Shown: positions 11,099 to 23,242, numbered from the stretch's first letter. The stretch: DNA of 64,000 nucleotides from Sipunculus nudus (GCA_026874595.1 CM049306.1:85028142-85092141); one strand, 5' to 3'. The notes: generated by a model from the letters alone, not told the origin. Made by a program: numbers and translations.

Positions 11099-13998
11099 CC
11101 TTTCCTTGAACCCATGCTATCTTAAAAACCGTAGGAGCTAGCAGCTCCAAATTTTATGGAAGAATCAAGTTTTTTTGCAAATGTTAGTCATATGACTCAT
11201 ATTTAAAATTGAGGTTAATGTGGTGCCATCAAACCATTATGGGCAAAAAACTCATAATATTAGCCTCTATCGGCCACTCCACTGAAAATGTTTTATGATG
11301 AAATGATCAACAGAATTGTTTTCTTCTTTGCAAAGGTTATGCTACTGTAGGGGTCTCTCATTTGTATAAGAATAGATCTGGTTCATTGATTTTTTTAGTC
11401 ATAGAAAGATGCAGTTGATCTGAAGTGGCCAATTAAGCCTGTATCAGACTGAGGGGAAGCATTAGTCTTTTCTGCAAAACTCTTGTTTCAAATTCTGTAT
11501 CATAGTCAAGAATGACTTTTAGGTGGTTTTGTTCAAGTTTACTTAAATGATTTTTTGCTGAACTATTGGACCTTTGTCTAGTAGATTTATTGCATTAACA
11601 GACTGTAGGTATATAAGATAAGCAGAGCTGTATGGGCAACATAAATAATTGGTGTCCATATCCAAATTATGTGTAAGATAAATCCATGAATAAAATATAT
11701 CTGTATTCTGATTTCGCTTTCAATAGGCATTTGTTTTTGTATCCGCCAAAGTTTTGCGGATACTATGTTTTTGACCGGGTTCCACCGCCGCCTTTGCCAC
11801 CTCCGCCGTATTCGTTTCCGGAGAACTCCCCTGAGACTACTGGACTGATTTTTCCGAAACTTACACCAATTATCAGGTCACATGTGAACTGGTGCCTAAC
11901 CAATTGGCGTTGACCTCTGACCTTTCCTCTCTGCACAGCATCCATTTGTGCGTCTGTTTCCACACATAAACCCACATATCTTGGGAACCATTTGACCAAT
12001 CAGGAAAAAAATTTTTTACAAATGTTATAGCCCTTGAATAGCTTTATAACATACACAAAAAATGGTGGGACCTCCTGCAACCATGCTTGCACAGTGTACA
12101 TCTGTTCGTCTGCCTTGGGTTAAAATGACTCATATCTCTGCAGAGGTTTGACTAATTCACCTGAAATTTGGCATGCTTCTACGGCCTGGATAGCTTTCTT
12201 GATCTTATGACAAGTGGTGCCACCTACATTCATGTTCATGCTGCAGACATCCATGCTTATATCTTCGGACTGGTTTGACATATGTTCCTGAAAATTAGCT
12301 TGTGTATAGATCTCACATAGCTCTTTATCATACGCAAAACTGGTGGCACCACCACCTGCAACCATTTTTGCACAGCATCCGTCTTTTTGTCTGCTGTGGG
12401 ATAAAATCACTCATATCTCGGCAGTGGTTTGACATATCTGCCTAAAATTTTGCAGGTTTATTTATCCTGGACAGCTTTCTTGATTTTATGACAGGTTTCA
12501 CCACCTGCATTCTAGTTTACGCTGAAGACATCCAAGCTTATATCTCAGGAACCCTTTGACTGATTGGGCCAAACTTTTGCATGTGTATAGATCTCACATA
12601 GCTCTTTATCATAAGCAAAACTGGTGGCGCCACCTGCAACCATTTTTGCACAGTGTCTATCTGTTTGTCTGCCATGGGCTAAAATCACTTGTATCTCAGT
12701 AGTGTCTGCCTAAAATTTTGCATGTTTATACATCTTGGACAGCTTTCTCGATTTTTTTTTGGCAGGTGGCGCCACCTACATTTATGTTAACACTACAGAC
12801 ATTCAGGACTGATTGGACATATCCCCGTGAAATTATGCTTGTTTATAGATCTCACATAGCTCTTAATTATACACAAAATTGGTGGCACCACCTGCAACCA
12901 TTTTTGCACAAGTCCTGTTTGTTTGCTGTGGGATAAAATACTCATATAAATGTAGTGGTTTGGCTTATCTGCCTAAAATTTTGCATATGTATACAACTTG
13001 GACAGCTTTCTGGATTTTGTGGTAGGTGGGCAACCTACATACACATTTCGGCTGCAGACATCCATGCTAATATGCAACACACCTCACTCTATTTCCCCTT
13101 GCTACTCAATCCATTCCCCCCTCACCCGTTCCACTCTGATTTTGGCGGATACACAAGTTGCTTGTTGACTACCCATGTTCTAGTTATCCTAAACATTTTA
13201 ATAAAAAAGTTCTTATGAATATGTCAGCGAAAAAAAGCTATGTAGCCAAAGTCTTTCAGTTTGTGTAAAATGATATGCCAACAGGCTAAGGTCATGTCTG
13301 TGTCAATAAATAGCATGGCAGACTGCCAACTATTTCAGATTAGGCAACAGGTCAAGAGTTCAGTCAGTAAAGCCAAATGCAGGTCAAGAGTTCACTTAGT
13401 GCAGTAGCTGCAGCTGGCAATTCGTTTGGTTCACTCAGGTCAACTGCCTTACTCGGCTGAGCTTGGTCAGACCAGTGCACTTGGCTCGAGAGAAGTTTCA
13501 CTTAACTGCCTGATATTTTGGCATGTACATGCATCTTTGATGGCTTTCTCATAGACAAGGCTGATGGCACCACCTACAATGATTTTTTCACAGTGTATGC
13601 TCCAGCTTAATTTCCAAAAGTGATTTAACATATCAGCCTGAAACTATGGATGTTCTTACATCTCAGATAGTTTTGTTGTGTACAAGATTGTTGCACCACC
13701 TACAATTGCTTTGGGTTTCATGCATCTGTGCACATAACCCTAGAGTGTTTGAAGTATCTGCATGAAAATTTGCGTGTCCATATATCTTTGATGGCCTACA
13801 ATCATTGGTGTTGTGAACATCCATGCCTTTATTTCAGGAGTGACGTTTGGTGCTTTCATTCGGGATCAAAATATTTAGTACTTGCATTGTACATATACAT
13901 GTCACAAATGTACTTGAAAAGTAATGGTCCAGCATGTAAGCATTATACCTGATGTATATCCCATTGCACAAGTTCCCATTAGGCCTGTAGGCCTTGTT
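11099..13998 (+). mobile_element. Dispersed repeat family B, copy 4, interrupted by element C
   Basis: Begins with a 5'-truncated B sequence (CCATGCTATCTTAAAAACCG, GGAGCTAGCAGC) and ends with ATTAGGCCTGTAGGCCTTGT. It follows B copy 1 after about 80 bp. Element C (11,738-13,153) interrupts it between CAATAGGCATTTGTT and the B segment ATCCTAAACATTTT, which are adjacent in the uninterrupted copy at 43.07 kb. Non-coding. Confidence 0.8.
11738..13153 (+). mobile_element. Element C: hairpin-ended repeat with four tandem units of about 275 bp
   Basis: The 5' end holds hairpin GTATCCGC...GCGGATAC (11,739-11,763); the 3' end TTTGGCGGATACA (13,141-13,153) is the inverted match of TGTATCCGCCAAA. The interior is a tandem array: motifs such as ACTCATATCTC.GCAG recur near 12,128, 12,409, 12,686 and 12,940, each followed by AAATTTTGCATGT..ATA and a GGTGGCGCCACCTGCAACCA-like block. 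The palindrome GGTGGCGCCACC is exact at 12,623-12,634 and 12,775-12,786. The proline-rich open frame at 11,686-11,913 is simple sequence, not a gene. Inserted in B copy 4. Confidence 0.8.
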
Positions 13999-15220
13999 TT
14001 GTAATAGAAAATCTATATATTTCCCATATTTTAAATGGCCTTGCTGAATACAAAATAACTGGTGATTAATTTGTCATCAGTTGCTTTCAGTCATTCAAGC
14101 CATTATATAAGTATTAAAGCTTTAGTTTTGAAACCAGAAATAGATGACAATAAAGGAGGTATAGTGTTCTATAGTTAAACCAGAAAAACGTCATTTGAAC
14201 TTTTTAGTTAAATTAATGGATCTACTCTGTCATCATTTACTGTTTTGTTAAAGTCTTGACGAACATGAAGAACACAAAAACAGCTCTTTTATAAAAAATC
14301 TGATTAAAAATGGAGAGATCTCGTCAGTAACCTTTGTCTTGTATTTTGTGACATAAATTATCGATCAGCTGTTCACTTTCTTCTTCCCATTGTTTGGAAG
14401 GGAAAATGAAAGATGCAAGAAACCTTGTAAATAGATGGAGAAACAGGCCACCATCTGCACGGAGACAATATGCCAGTAACACTGAAACTGAGCAGATTTT
14501 CTGTAGCTAAAGATGAGCCAGAAAAAAAGAAGACGCCAATCACTTTGTGGCGGGACCGGATTTCTCTGATGCCTAAATGTCTGGTCCCAGCTGGAGGAGG
14601 AATATACTTGTTTCCCGAACCAGGGACTAAAAAGGTCTTCTGGAGCTCTATAATTGATTGGCTGGCATTCGCCTGCCCTCAAGACATGTGACACAGTTCC
14701 AGGTTGGCTTTACATCTGTAGCATGTAAATATTTATAGATATTACCCCAAACAAGTATACCCTGATTACTAAAAAAGAACACCTCCAGCCGCCGGTTTAT
14801 TTTAGCACCACACCTCTCAGTGACATCCTGCCTTTGGATTCGCCAGAATCCCCAACCAAACATTTCTCGCTTTGATTTTTTCCCTGCCACAACTTACAAT
14901 GTGATACCATCAGTAAAGTCAATAATAGAAATTGAACTTAGTTAATAGAATAACCCCAAGCATGTTATACCCTCCAGCAGGTGATTCAAGCCCCACTGTT
15001 CAGAACAACATACCATTCAGTGTTACCTATAGGACTTGGCTTGCTACTCTCACATTCTTACACTGTACATAGATCTTGTAACATAATGTTGACTGTGTAT
15101 GCTATCAAAACTGGTAGCTTACTAGCAGTCCTATCTAGGATGCAAAGTTTGATATTTGTGCCCACATTCAGTGTCTGTATCTGATTCTGTATTCACTTAT
15201 TCACTAAGATTTTGTGTATA
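13999..15220. other. Non-coding stretch with unrecognised short open frames
   Basis: About 14,365-14,890 is less AT-rich and open on both strands (73 codons plus, 109 and 80 codons minus). No domain, signal peptide or splice-site pattern is convincing. It could be a diverged repeat or an exon relic; I cannot tell. Confidence 0.45.
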
Positions 15221-17035
15221 AAGGCCTTGAAGGCCTTTTGCCTTTTTAGTTAACCTGTGAGCTTATGCCATGATGCAGCGCCTTCCGTCCACCATCATCC
15301 TTAAGTTGACAATGCTATCTTATTAACTGTCAGAGCTAGCATTTATTGAAGAATCAGTCACATGTCAAACTCTATTTGACTGAGCTTATTTTTTGGCTAT
15401 CTGCATTGACATAGATCATTTTATAAGGAAAAAGCTGAAAACCCTTAAAAATCTTCTTCTCCAAATCATCCAGCCAAATTGTTTCAATATTTCACAGAAA
15501 TAGTCCCAGAAACAATCTCTCTCAAGTTTGTTTGAATGGTTGTAGTTCGGTGATTTTTGGATGAGTTATGGGAAATCGAACTTAGTCATTTGGCCAAGAA
15601 AATTACTAACATAACAATCTCAAAAAACGACAGGAGATATCATCACCAAATTTTGTGCAAATGTTGGTCACATGACTCTTCTTTGAAGTTTAGGTTTTTG
15701 TGATGTCATCTACATTGACCTATGTTTAACAGGCAAAAACCTCATAATTTTAGCCCATTTAGCTTCTGTTTTAGAAATGTTTCATGATGAAACTGTCAAG
15801 CTGAATGGTATAATTTTTCACAAGAATTATTCCAGGGTAGGGTTCTCTCAAATTTATAAGAATAGATCATTTTTATTGATTTTTAGCTCAGCTGACTATA
15901 AGTCATCTGAGCTATAGTCGTGGTCCATTGTCCGTCGTCCGTCCGTCTGTCCGTCCGTCCGTCCGTCCGTAGATGTGGCACGTTTTGAAACCGTAAGACC
16001 TAGGAATCCAAAATTCGGCATAGTGTTAGATGTCCCCAAGATCTCCTACCAAGCCGAAAACTGGGTCTTTGCGACTTTGTTCCTTTGAGAAATTAAGGAA
16101 AAACCTCAATTTTTTATTAAAAACCTATTTTCACACTTCAGGGCTGCCTAATATCAAAACCACTTATCTGTTTTTCCTCATATTTACCATAAATATTCCT
16201 CTATATAGTTCCTATGTACATGCTTGAAATTATGTCTGTATTATATAATTTAAGAAAGTTATGGGCCAGAACAATGCATTTTGTAAAGCAAACTGTATTA
16301 TAATTAGGCAGCAGGTCAAGAGTTCAATCAGTGCAACCAGGTATAGGCCAAGAGTTCACTCAAGAGTGCAGTAGCTGCACCTGCAAATGAGTACTTGTTC
16401 ACTTTGGCGCAACTGCCTTCCTCATTTTAAGTTTGGTCATCAGAGTGCACCTTACTGAGAAGTTTAATGTATCAACCTGAAATTTTGGCCTGCCCATGCA
16501 TTTTGATGGCTTTCTCCTAAACAAGAATGGTAACACCACCTACAGTGATTTTTGCACAGTGTATGTCCCTGCTTATTTCTCAGAAGGGAATTGATATATC
16601 AGCCTAAAATTGTGGATTTCCATAAATCTCAAATAATTTTGTTGTATACAAGACTTTGGGTGACACCTAATATTGTTTTTAGGTTTCATGCATCTGTACA
16701 CATAGCTCATGAGTGGTTTGAAATATCTGCCTGAAATTTTGCATGTTCATACATCTTCGAGAGTTTCTCATACACAGGACTGGTGGTATCACCTACAATC
16801 ATTGTTTTTTCTAAACATGTCAGTTTTTTCAGGAGTGATGTTTGTGTAATTGGTGCTTGTACTCGGGTACAAAATATTTAGTACTTGCACTGTAGTTTGT
16901 ACATGTACATGTCACACGTGTACTTGAAAAGTAATCAAGTACTTTTCAAATAATGGTCAAGCTTGTTATTTGTGAAAGCATTATACCTGATGTATATCCC
17001 ATTGCACAGGTTCGCATTAGGCCTGTAGGCCTTGT
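15221..17035 (+). mobile_element. Dispersed repeat family B, copy 2, with the intact 5' terminus
   Basis: This copy shows the full 5' end: AAGGCCTTGAAGGCCTTTTG, a short palindromic hairpin, followed by TTAACCTGTGAGCTTATGCC and a GCCTTCCGTCCACCATCATC run. The 3' end GCATTAGGCCTGTAGGCCTT repeats the hairpin inverted. A truncated A element (15,895-16,287) sits inside. Body motifs (CAAATGTTGGTCACATGACT, CAGGTCAAGAGTTCA, GGTGCCACC-like units) align with the other B copies. Non-coding; the 60-codon frame at 16,552 is a shadow. Confidence 0.82.
15895..16287 (+). mobile_element. Family A element, copy A2, 3'-truncated, inside B copy 2
   Basis: Starts with hairpin AGCTCAG...CTGAGCT preceded by TTTT, then a short (GTCC)n block and the A body. 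It is nearly identical to A3 over the first 390 bp and stops at CATTTTGTAAA, where B sequence (GGCAGCAGGTCAAGAGTTCA) resumes. The 65-codon open frame at 16,030-16,227 is shared with the other A copies. The missing 3' end points to deletion or abortive insertion. Confidence 0.8.
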
Positions 17036-17877
17036 CTTTAGGCTTTGGGGTTATGGCATTTCATTAAAAAAAAAGACAAATACTCTTGTAGAAAATTATA
17101 TCTTTTAGCTGACACTTTCATGGATGTTTCAACAAAAAATAATATGTTATAAGCTTTAAGTCATTATCAGTTGACTGACCTTACACCTCAATTAAAATGA
17201 TTACTTAGTCTCATGTACTGTTAATTTTGACCCTAAACTTCACTTCAGTATTTCCATCAGAATGGTTAACATTGACCCAAGTCATGGGCTCCCATGTTTA
17301 TGGAAAACCATTTAAATTTCATTAAAAAAAATTAAGCTTACATCAGTGAAATTATTATCATCAGGCTTTGTGATCTCTGTATGTCTCTTGACCGTTTAAT
17401 ATAGTTTCATTGTTGACATAAGAAGAAAGATGGTCGCATAATTAAAGCATAGATCAGTTTTACGTAAGAGAAATTTAATAACAGTATAGAAGAGCTCTTA
17501 TGAATGAAACGATGTGTGACACTTTATAAATTTACACCAGTTGTTCCCCAAACTAAGCATCTCCAAGGAATAAAATTATTTTAACCCTCTTTTACCTGAA
17601 ATAGAATACATGCTTCAATAGGGTTTATGTAGAGACTCATTTTCATTACACAGGATTCAGCTAAAAGACAGGGAAGAAATTATTCTTTTCGGGTCAGAGA
17701 AAAGTCAGTTAATTTTATTAAAAGCTGAGGAATCCTTTCCCTATTAGGGAATGTCATGGAAAAGATAACTATGGTAATTGTAGCTTATTGACAAGGATTG
17801 GCATTCCTAACTTTAAAGAATCAGCATTTCAGTCCATCTGTATTCTATATTAACTGTCCTTTCACTTCAGCTACTGG
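17036..17877. other. Non-coding AT-rich stretch
   Basis: Nothing recognised between the end of B copy 2 and the hAT-like element. Confidence 0.6.
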
Positions 17878-17885
17878 TTGTATAC
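17878..17885. repeat. Left target-site duplication of the hAT-like element
   Basis: TTGTATAC directly precedes terminus TAGTGGTGGG and recurs exactly at 33,636-33,643 after CCCACCACTA. Eight base pairs is the length typical of hAT transposons. Confidence 0.82.
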
Positions 17886-18150
17886 TAGTGGTGGGCCAAT
17901 CATCAAGTTTTATCGAAAGTCAGTCGGTTTGCTGCCACTTTCAAGCGCTCGATTACCAATGGCAACTATCGATTACATCATAATATGATTGTTAGCTCAG
18001 CTGACTATAAGTCATCTGAGCTATAGTCGTGGTCCATTGTCCGTCGTCCGTCCGTCTGTCCGTCCGTCCGTCCGTCCGTCCGTCCGTCCGTAGATGTGGC
18101 ACGTTTTGAAACCGTAAGACCTAGGAATCCAAAATTCAGCATAATGTTAG

Positions 18151-18354
18151 ATGTCCCCAAGATCTCCTACCAAGCCGAAAACTGGGTCTCTGCGACTTCG
18201 TTCCTTTGAGAAATTAAGGAAAAACCTCAATTTTTTATTAAAATCCTATTTTCACACTTCAGGACTGCCTAATATCAAAACCACTCATCTGTTTTTCCTC
18301 ATATTTACCATAAATATTCTTCTATATAGTTCCTATGTACATGCCAGAAATTAA
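18151..18354 (+). other. 67-codon open frame shared by A copies, probably not coding
   Basis: A frame beginning MSPRSPTKPKTGSLRL is open here, at 16,030-16,227 and at 40,499-40,702, with a diverged version at 8,128-8,346. The copies descend from one repeat, so sharing alone does not prove translation. No domain is recognisable; the product would be basic at the N-terminus and hydrophobic towards the C-terminus. Confidence 0.4.
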
Positions 18355-19055
18355 GTCTGTTAGGTATAAATTCTTTAAGTTATGGGCCCAAACATAATGG
18401 ACTTTGTAAAAAATCAGGAAAAATATTTACTCACTTAACATGAAAAATTTTGAAACTAGAGTCTGTTTTCCCAAGTATATAACTATGTTTAATTAAGATT
18501 CAATTGTTTACCCAAAATTAGATCTGAATTTTGTAAATTTTTTAAGTAATTAGCATAAAAATAAAATCAGGACCTTAAATTTTGCCCAACTTTGACCATG
18601 GCACGTTTTTTTCCTGTAAGCACCATTGATTTAATTTTCACAGCATGTGAACATAAATATTTAATTAGTTTAAATCTGATATTTGGAAGTAAAAGCTTGA
18701 AAATTAAGCTAGTTATTGATTTTTTTCTTGAGGCTCTATTGTAGTCATTTGCTTTGTTTACAGATTACAGATGCAGGGTCCCACTCCAGATCACTGGAAG
18801 TCAGCTATACCAGAGTTTCTGATTTGTTACAGTCACTGGGGGAGATCCCCTGCTGTGACAGGTGTACAGTTATTCTCATATCACCACCCCAATGACCCCC
18901 CCCCCCCCCTGCAAACACAACCCACCAAGTGTTATGCAGTATTGTTATTGTTTTCACTGTATCTCCTTAATTGTAATGCTGCTTCCACTCTGATATGCAA
19001 AAACTTTCCTTGAAAAAGTAATTCAAGGTGTAATCCAGAAGATGCAATGTTGTGT

Positions 19056-19070
19056 AATGTAGCATTTTTA
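19056..19070 (+). repeat. Left target-site duplication of the LINE
   Basis: AATGTAGCATTTTTA at the left edge is repeated at the right edge (TGTAGCATTTTTA at 31,981-31,993, the initial AA merging with poly-A). The uninterrupted copy A4 has it once, at about 41,392-41,406. Length 13-15 bp, typical of target-primed reverse transcription. Confidence 0.9.
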
Positions 19071-22000
19071 TATATATTACCGGTACCTAGAGACTAATTG
19101 AATAAGGTACACAAGATAACAGATAATTAACACTAAAATGAGAGGTAATGTGGATACGTTTTATACACTTGGCAATACAAAGATTCATTAATGAGTTTTT
19201 AACAACAGAATTTGATTTTCATTGTAACTTATGTAAATACATATTTAAAGATTGAAGGTTAAAAGCCGACTTGCTAGACAGAGTTGAAGGCATTCTAGTG
19301 AGAAATCAAAATTAATTTTTTAAAGGTTATACTTGCAATCATAATTATCAGAGATCTTAAGTCTGTTCCACTACAAATTGAGACAGTAATAATATGTTAC
19401 TTATGTCATTGTTTGATATATAGACCTGGAATTTGCATAGATTTCTGTATATTTTTAATATTGTTGAATATATATGTAGATACCAGTAGTCTGCATATTG
19501 TAGTAATTCAAATAATTAATAACCACAAATCCTTATGGACAGTGAATGTAATTTTTAAACATAAAAAATGTATATATACTGCATAAGGTTACTATCTTTT
19601 TCTCTGCTTATTTCACTGCACTAAATGGTATTTTACAGATATTATATAAAAAAGGGCTCACAATTACCATATGTATTCACTTATGTTCATATCATATAAT
19701 ACCATTGGTAGAATGCTTGGCAAAACTTTCCAGTACAACTCTGGATATACTTCAAATTGGTGGTTTTAAACCTTTCTTTAGAAGAACAAGAGTATGGTAA
19801 TTTTTATCCAGTACAAAGAAGGTACCTGTGTAATGTTTGTTCTTTTTGCCACATCATACAAAGGGATTTACATAATACATTTATAAATAGTAATCATATT
19901 TAAGCCACTTGCTCTGGCATTCAGTTTAGAGGGCCAATCAGAATTGTTACAGAATCAATTAATATATATCAGCAACATTTTCCAGTCTCTGTTTACCTGA
20001 AGAAATATGAAATTAAGAATAGCATCTGGATCTTACTCTTTTCCTAATTTTACATCAAAACGGTTATAGAAACTGTCAATGAAGATGCTGGTAAACTTTT
20101 TTTATTTAAAGTAGGTAAACATACTAATTATGTAAGAACAGCTTAATTTTTGCTGAGCCAAATTTTATTAATAGAGAGATAGATACATGTATCCAATCCC
20201 TAAGAATTGAAAAGTATTTTTCCTCATGGAGATGATTGTGCTATATATACATTTATGCTAATTTTGAGATAAATCTGAGATGGATTTAAATGGATTTTTT
20301 TACAAATGAATTTAGATACACAACCATCTTTGGTATCAAGTAAGGGATATTGAATTTGTATGCCTTTTTTATGCATGGTATGTTAAAATTATTGTTAATA
20401 TTAGATGAGACAATATAATATCAGATGATATGTTAAAATTAGATGAGAATGCTTAGCTTCTCTTTCAATAATTTCCACGATTATACTATATAATATTGTA
20501 TTAGAGATTCTGGTCAACCTTGAACCTTTATGTATGTACGTATATATATGTTTAAATATTGCGTATATAGTTTTATGTATCCCAGTTATATACTATAGTG
20601 CATTACAGTTAAAATTATAATTCATAGCTCAATTTACACTCAACTTTACAAAATACCCCCCCCCCCCCCAAAAAAAAAAAATTAGAAATAATATTTAATA
20701 AATTGATAACCTGTATCAATACCATAATGATATACCATATTACAAATCTACAACTTGTGATTCAGCTTAGTGCACTGTAGTGGAACAACATATCAGAATT
20801 ATTAATATATGTATTTTAGTCTAAGCTTTACGATAAGATTACTATTCAGGATAAGGAGTTACAGTTTCAACAGGTTGAGACAATTTATCTAAGACTAAGC
20901 TTTTTTTTCTTTTTTTTTATTATTTCTGGAGATAAGTCTCATGCTGTAAGTTACAATACAAACATGATAATTATGGAATATTATTATTCGTACTGGGCAA
21001 ATGATGCAAACATTTTATAAAAGCACCTAAAAAGAGTGTAAACATAAATATTTACTTATAAATTACTTTATATACACCCATAGTGTACCCATAGTCAGTT
21101 CTACTGTTAATTTTAGTGTTACAGTGAAAATTTTATAGGGATCTGACAGATCTTTACAAAAATCATCATATCTTTTTACCAACAGTTTTTCTTGCCTAGG
21201 TATGATTGTGGGTGTAGTAAACTGATTCCTAGTGGGGTTGGAGGACACCAAGCTACTTTGTGAGGCCATCATTATAACTAAATCGGAACGTGAAAAAATT
21301 TAATGAAAATCCATGCACATAATGAAAGCAGAAGTCATTAGACTTCGGTGGCACTGAGATGCCTCACCAAATATCTGATTGATTTTCATGCAAGTTATAA
21401 ACGTTAACCAATATAGTTTCTGAATAAAATTCTCAGAATGTTTGTATATTTAATTAGGTCAGAGGAAACTAGGCTACTTCTAGGGCCTGTTTATCTTGTA
21501 ATATCACAGTAATAATTTACTTGATTTGATAGAACTTCACAAATTCCATAACCTTTCACCAACAGATTATCATGCCCAAGTCAACTATTGGCAAAAAATA
21601 TATACACAATTAATGAGGCCAGAGGTGTAATTGCAATAAATTATCTGGAATACTGTAGACCTTAGTGAAACTCAACTCTAATTGAACCAATATAACACCT
21701 TCCCTTAAATCCATGTTCATTTAATGAGGTCAGAGGTCAACAGAATTTGATGGCACCATGATGATGCCAAAATATGGTAGATTTATTCTATTTAACTCAT
21801 AAATATGTATTAATACAAATTTCACTTGATCTAAAGTCTCAACAAAATGCATGTACCGATATATTAATTAGGTTAGAGGTCACAAGACACGACATATTAT
21901 GCATCTTAATAGGACTGCTGCATAGATTAGGTTTGTTCATATAATCTGCCATATAGGATAGAATATATTTTTTTATAACTTAAAATTTTGTTAGATTACC

Positions 22001-22306
22001 TTGTTTACTGTAGAAAGTAAGTTTTTTTTTAACTACTATACACATAATAAAGAGCTCCGCTGATAAGTAGTCAGCATTTGATAGGTATTCTTTCTGTTGC
22101 AAGATGCATCAGAACTTACTACACATCATAACTTGGAAGCATGTTATCGCGTCACATATCTGTTATCTAAGTGACTTAGTAACTTTTGTTATTTACTGTA
22201 TGTTTGTCATAGCTATTATATGTAATGTGGGTACATTAATGACCAAAATTGCATTAATATATATCTTTAAATCTTTTGTCAAAAAAATAATTAACATAGT
22301 ACATAT
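19071..22306 (+). other. LINE 5' region, no ORF1 seen
   Basis: About 3.2 kb of AT-rich sequence between the left target duplication and the ORF2 start. No frame over about 75 codons and no coiled-coil, RRM or zinc-knuckle ORF1-like product. It holds poly-C/poly-A at about 20,656-20,682 and a set of DR1-like motifs near the 3' side. It may be a long 5' UTR, a decayed ORF1, or contain a further unrecognised insertion. Confidence 0.6.
21456..21882 (+). promoter_or_regulatory. Four spaced TTAATKAGGTCAGAGG motifs (DR1-like) upstream of LINE ORF2
   Basis: The motif occurs at 21,456-21,468 (AGGTCAGAGGAAA), 21,616-21,628 (AGGCCAGAGGTGT), 21,727-21,739 (AGGTCAGAGGTCA, a perfect direct repeat of AGGTCA with one spacer base) and 21,870-21,882 (AGGTTAGAGGTCA). 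Each is preceded by TTAATT or TTAATG. DR1 is the known binding arrangement for HNF4/RXR-type nuclear receptors. Whether these drive the LINE is inference; they may simply be diverged 5' UTR monomers. Confidence 0.45.
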
Positions 22307-23242
22307 ATGTCTAATACTTGTCAGATAGTATCATTGAATGCCAGAGGACTGGCCAGTTATTCTAAAAGAAGAGAAGTTTTTCATTGGTTAAACAAGAAAG
22401 AATGTCATATTATATTTTTACAAGAGACTCATAGTACTTCAAAATGTGAAAATAAATGGAAATCAGAATGGGGACATCAAATATATTTTAGCCATGGCAC
22501 TAACCAAGCAAGAGGGGTATGTACATTAATTAAAAACAAAACTGCCTTAGAGATAAAAGCTGTAAGAGGGGATAATCATGGGAGATATTTAATTATTAAT
22601 ACAATAATAGGTCAACATGAGATCTCCTTTGTTAACATATATGCACCAAATAAGGATGAACCCTGCTTCTTTGAGGAACTTATTAATGTTATCAGCACCA
22701 ATTGTACAGGCAGCTTAATAATAGGTGGAGATTTTAATTTAACTCTTAATCCAAACTTAGATAAAAAGGGCGGGCATTCTAAAAGTCACATGAAATCTAG
22801 ACAAGTGATAAGCCATTGGATAGAATTAGAACAGTTATCTGATATCTGGAGATTACAACATCCCAATCATTTAGAATATACATGGCATAGATATCTTCCT
22901 AAACCAGTATTTTGCAGACTTGACTTCTTTCTAATTAGTGATAGCCTAATAAGTTGTATAAACCAATCTGATATTGAAGCTGGGTATAAAAGTGACCACT
23001 CTTTGATTAAAATAAATATGGCAATAACAGAACATAAGAATGGACCAGGTTTCTGGAAATTGAATTGTTCATTATTAAAGGATCAAAGTTATATCTCCAA
23101 AATAAAAGAGTGTATAAAAGACACTATTAACAATAATAAAGGAACAAATCCATCATTAATGTGGGATACTTTAAAATGTCAGATAAGAGGAGAAACAATA
23201 GCATACGCAGCCTACAAGAAAAAAGTACAAACACAACAGATT
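22307..23242 (+). CDS. LINE ORF2, N-terminal endonuclease part (broken gene, piece 1)
   Basis: Encodes about 312 residues before the TTAA insertion. This is the apurinic-like endonuclease that nicks target DNA to prime LINE reverse transcription. Signature residues are all visible: N11 in SLNARGL, E40 in LQETH, Y112 in IYAPN, D142 and N144 in GGDFN, D206 in CRLDFF, and D230-H231 in KSDHSLI. The start at 22,307 (MSNTCQIVSLNARGL) puts the first motif at the usual distance from the N-terminus. The native frame is left at 23,243, after the codons for TQQI; the physical frame runs on to a stop at 23,323 within transposon sequence. The following linker and reverse transcriptase resume in phase at 28,821. 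Family resemblance is to L1/Tx1 ORF2; the exact clade is not determined. Confidence 0.92.

Noticed and set aside
11686-11999. Proline-rich or glycine-rich small protein
   Set aside because: The residues come from a CCGCCGCC-type stretch at the 5' end of repeat C and occur on both strands.
14365-14890. Overlapping open frames as exons
   Set aside because: Both strands are open over the same bases, no domain is visible, and no convincing splice context was found.
21063-21272. 69-codon minus-strand frame as a relic of LINE ORF1
   Set aside because: Wrong strand for this LINE and no ORF1-like features.
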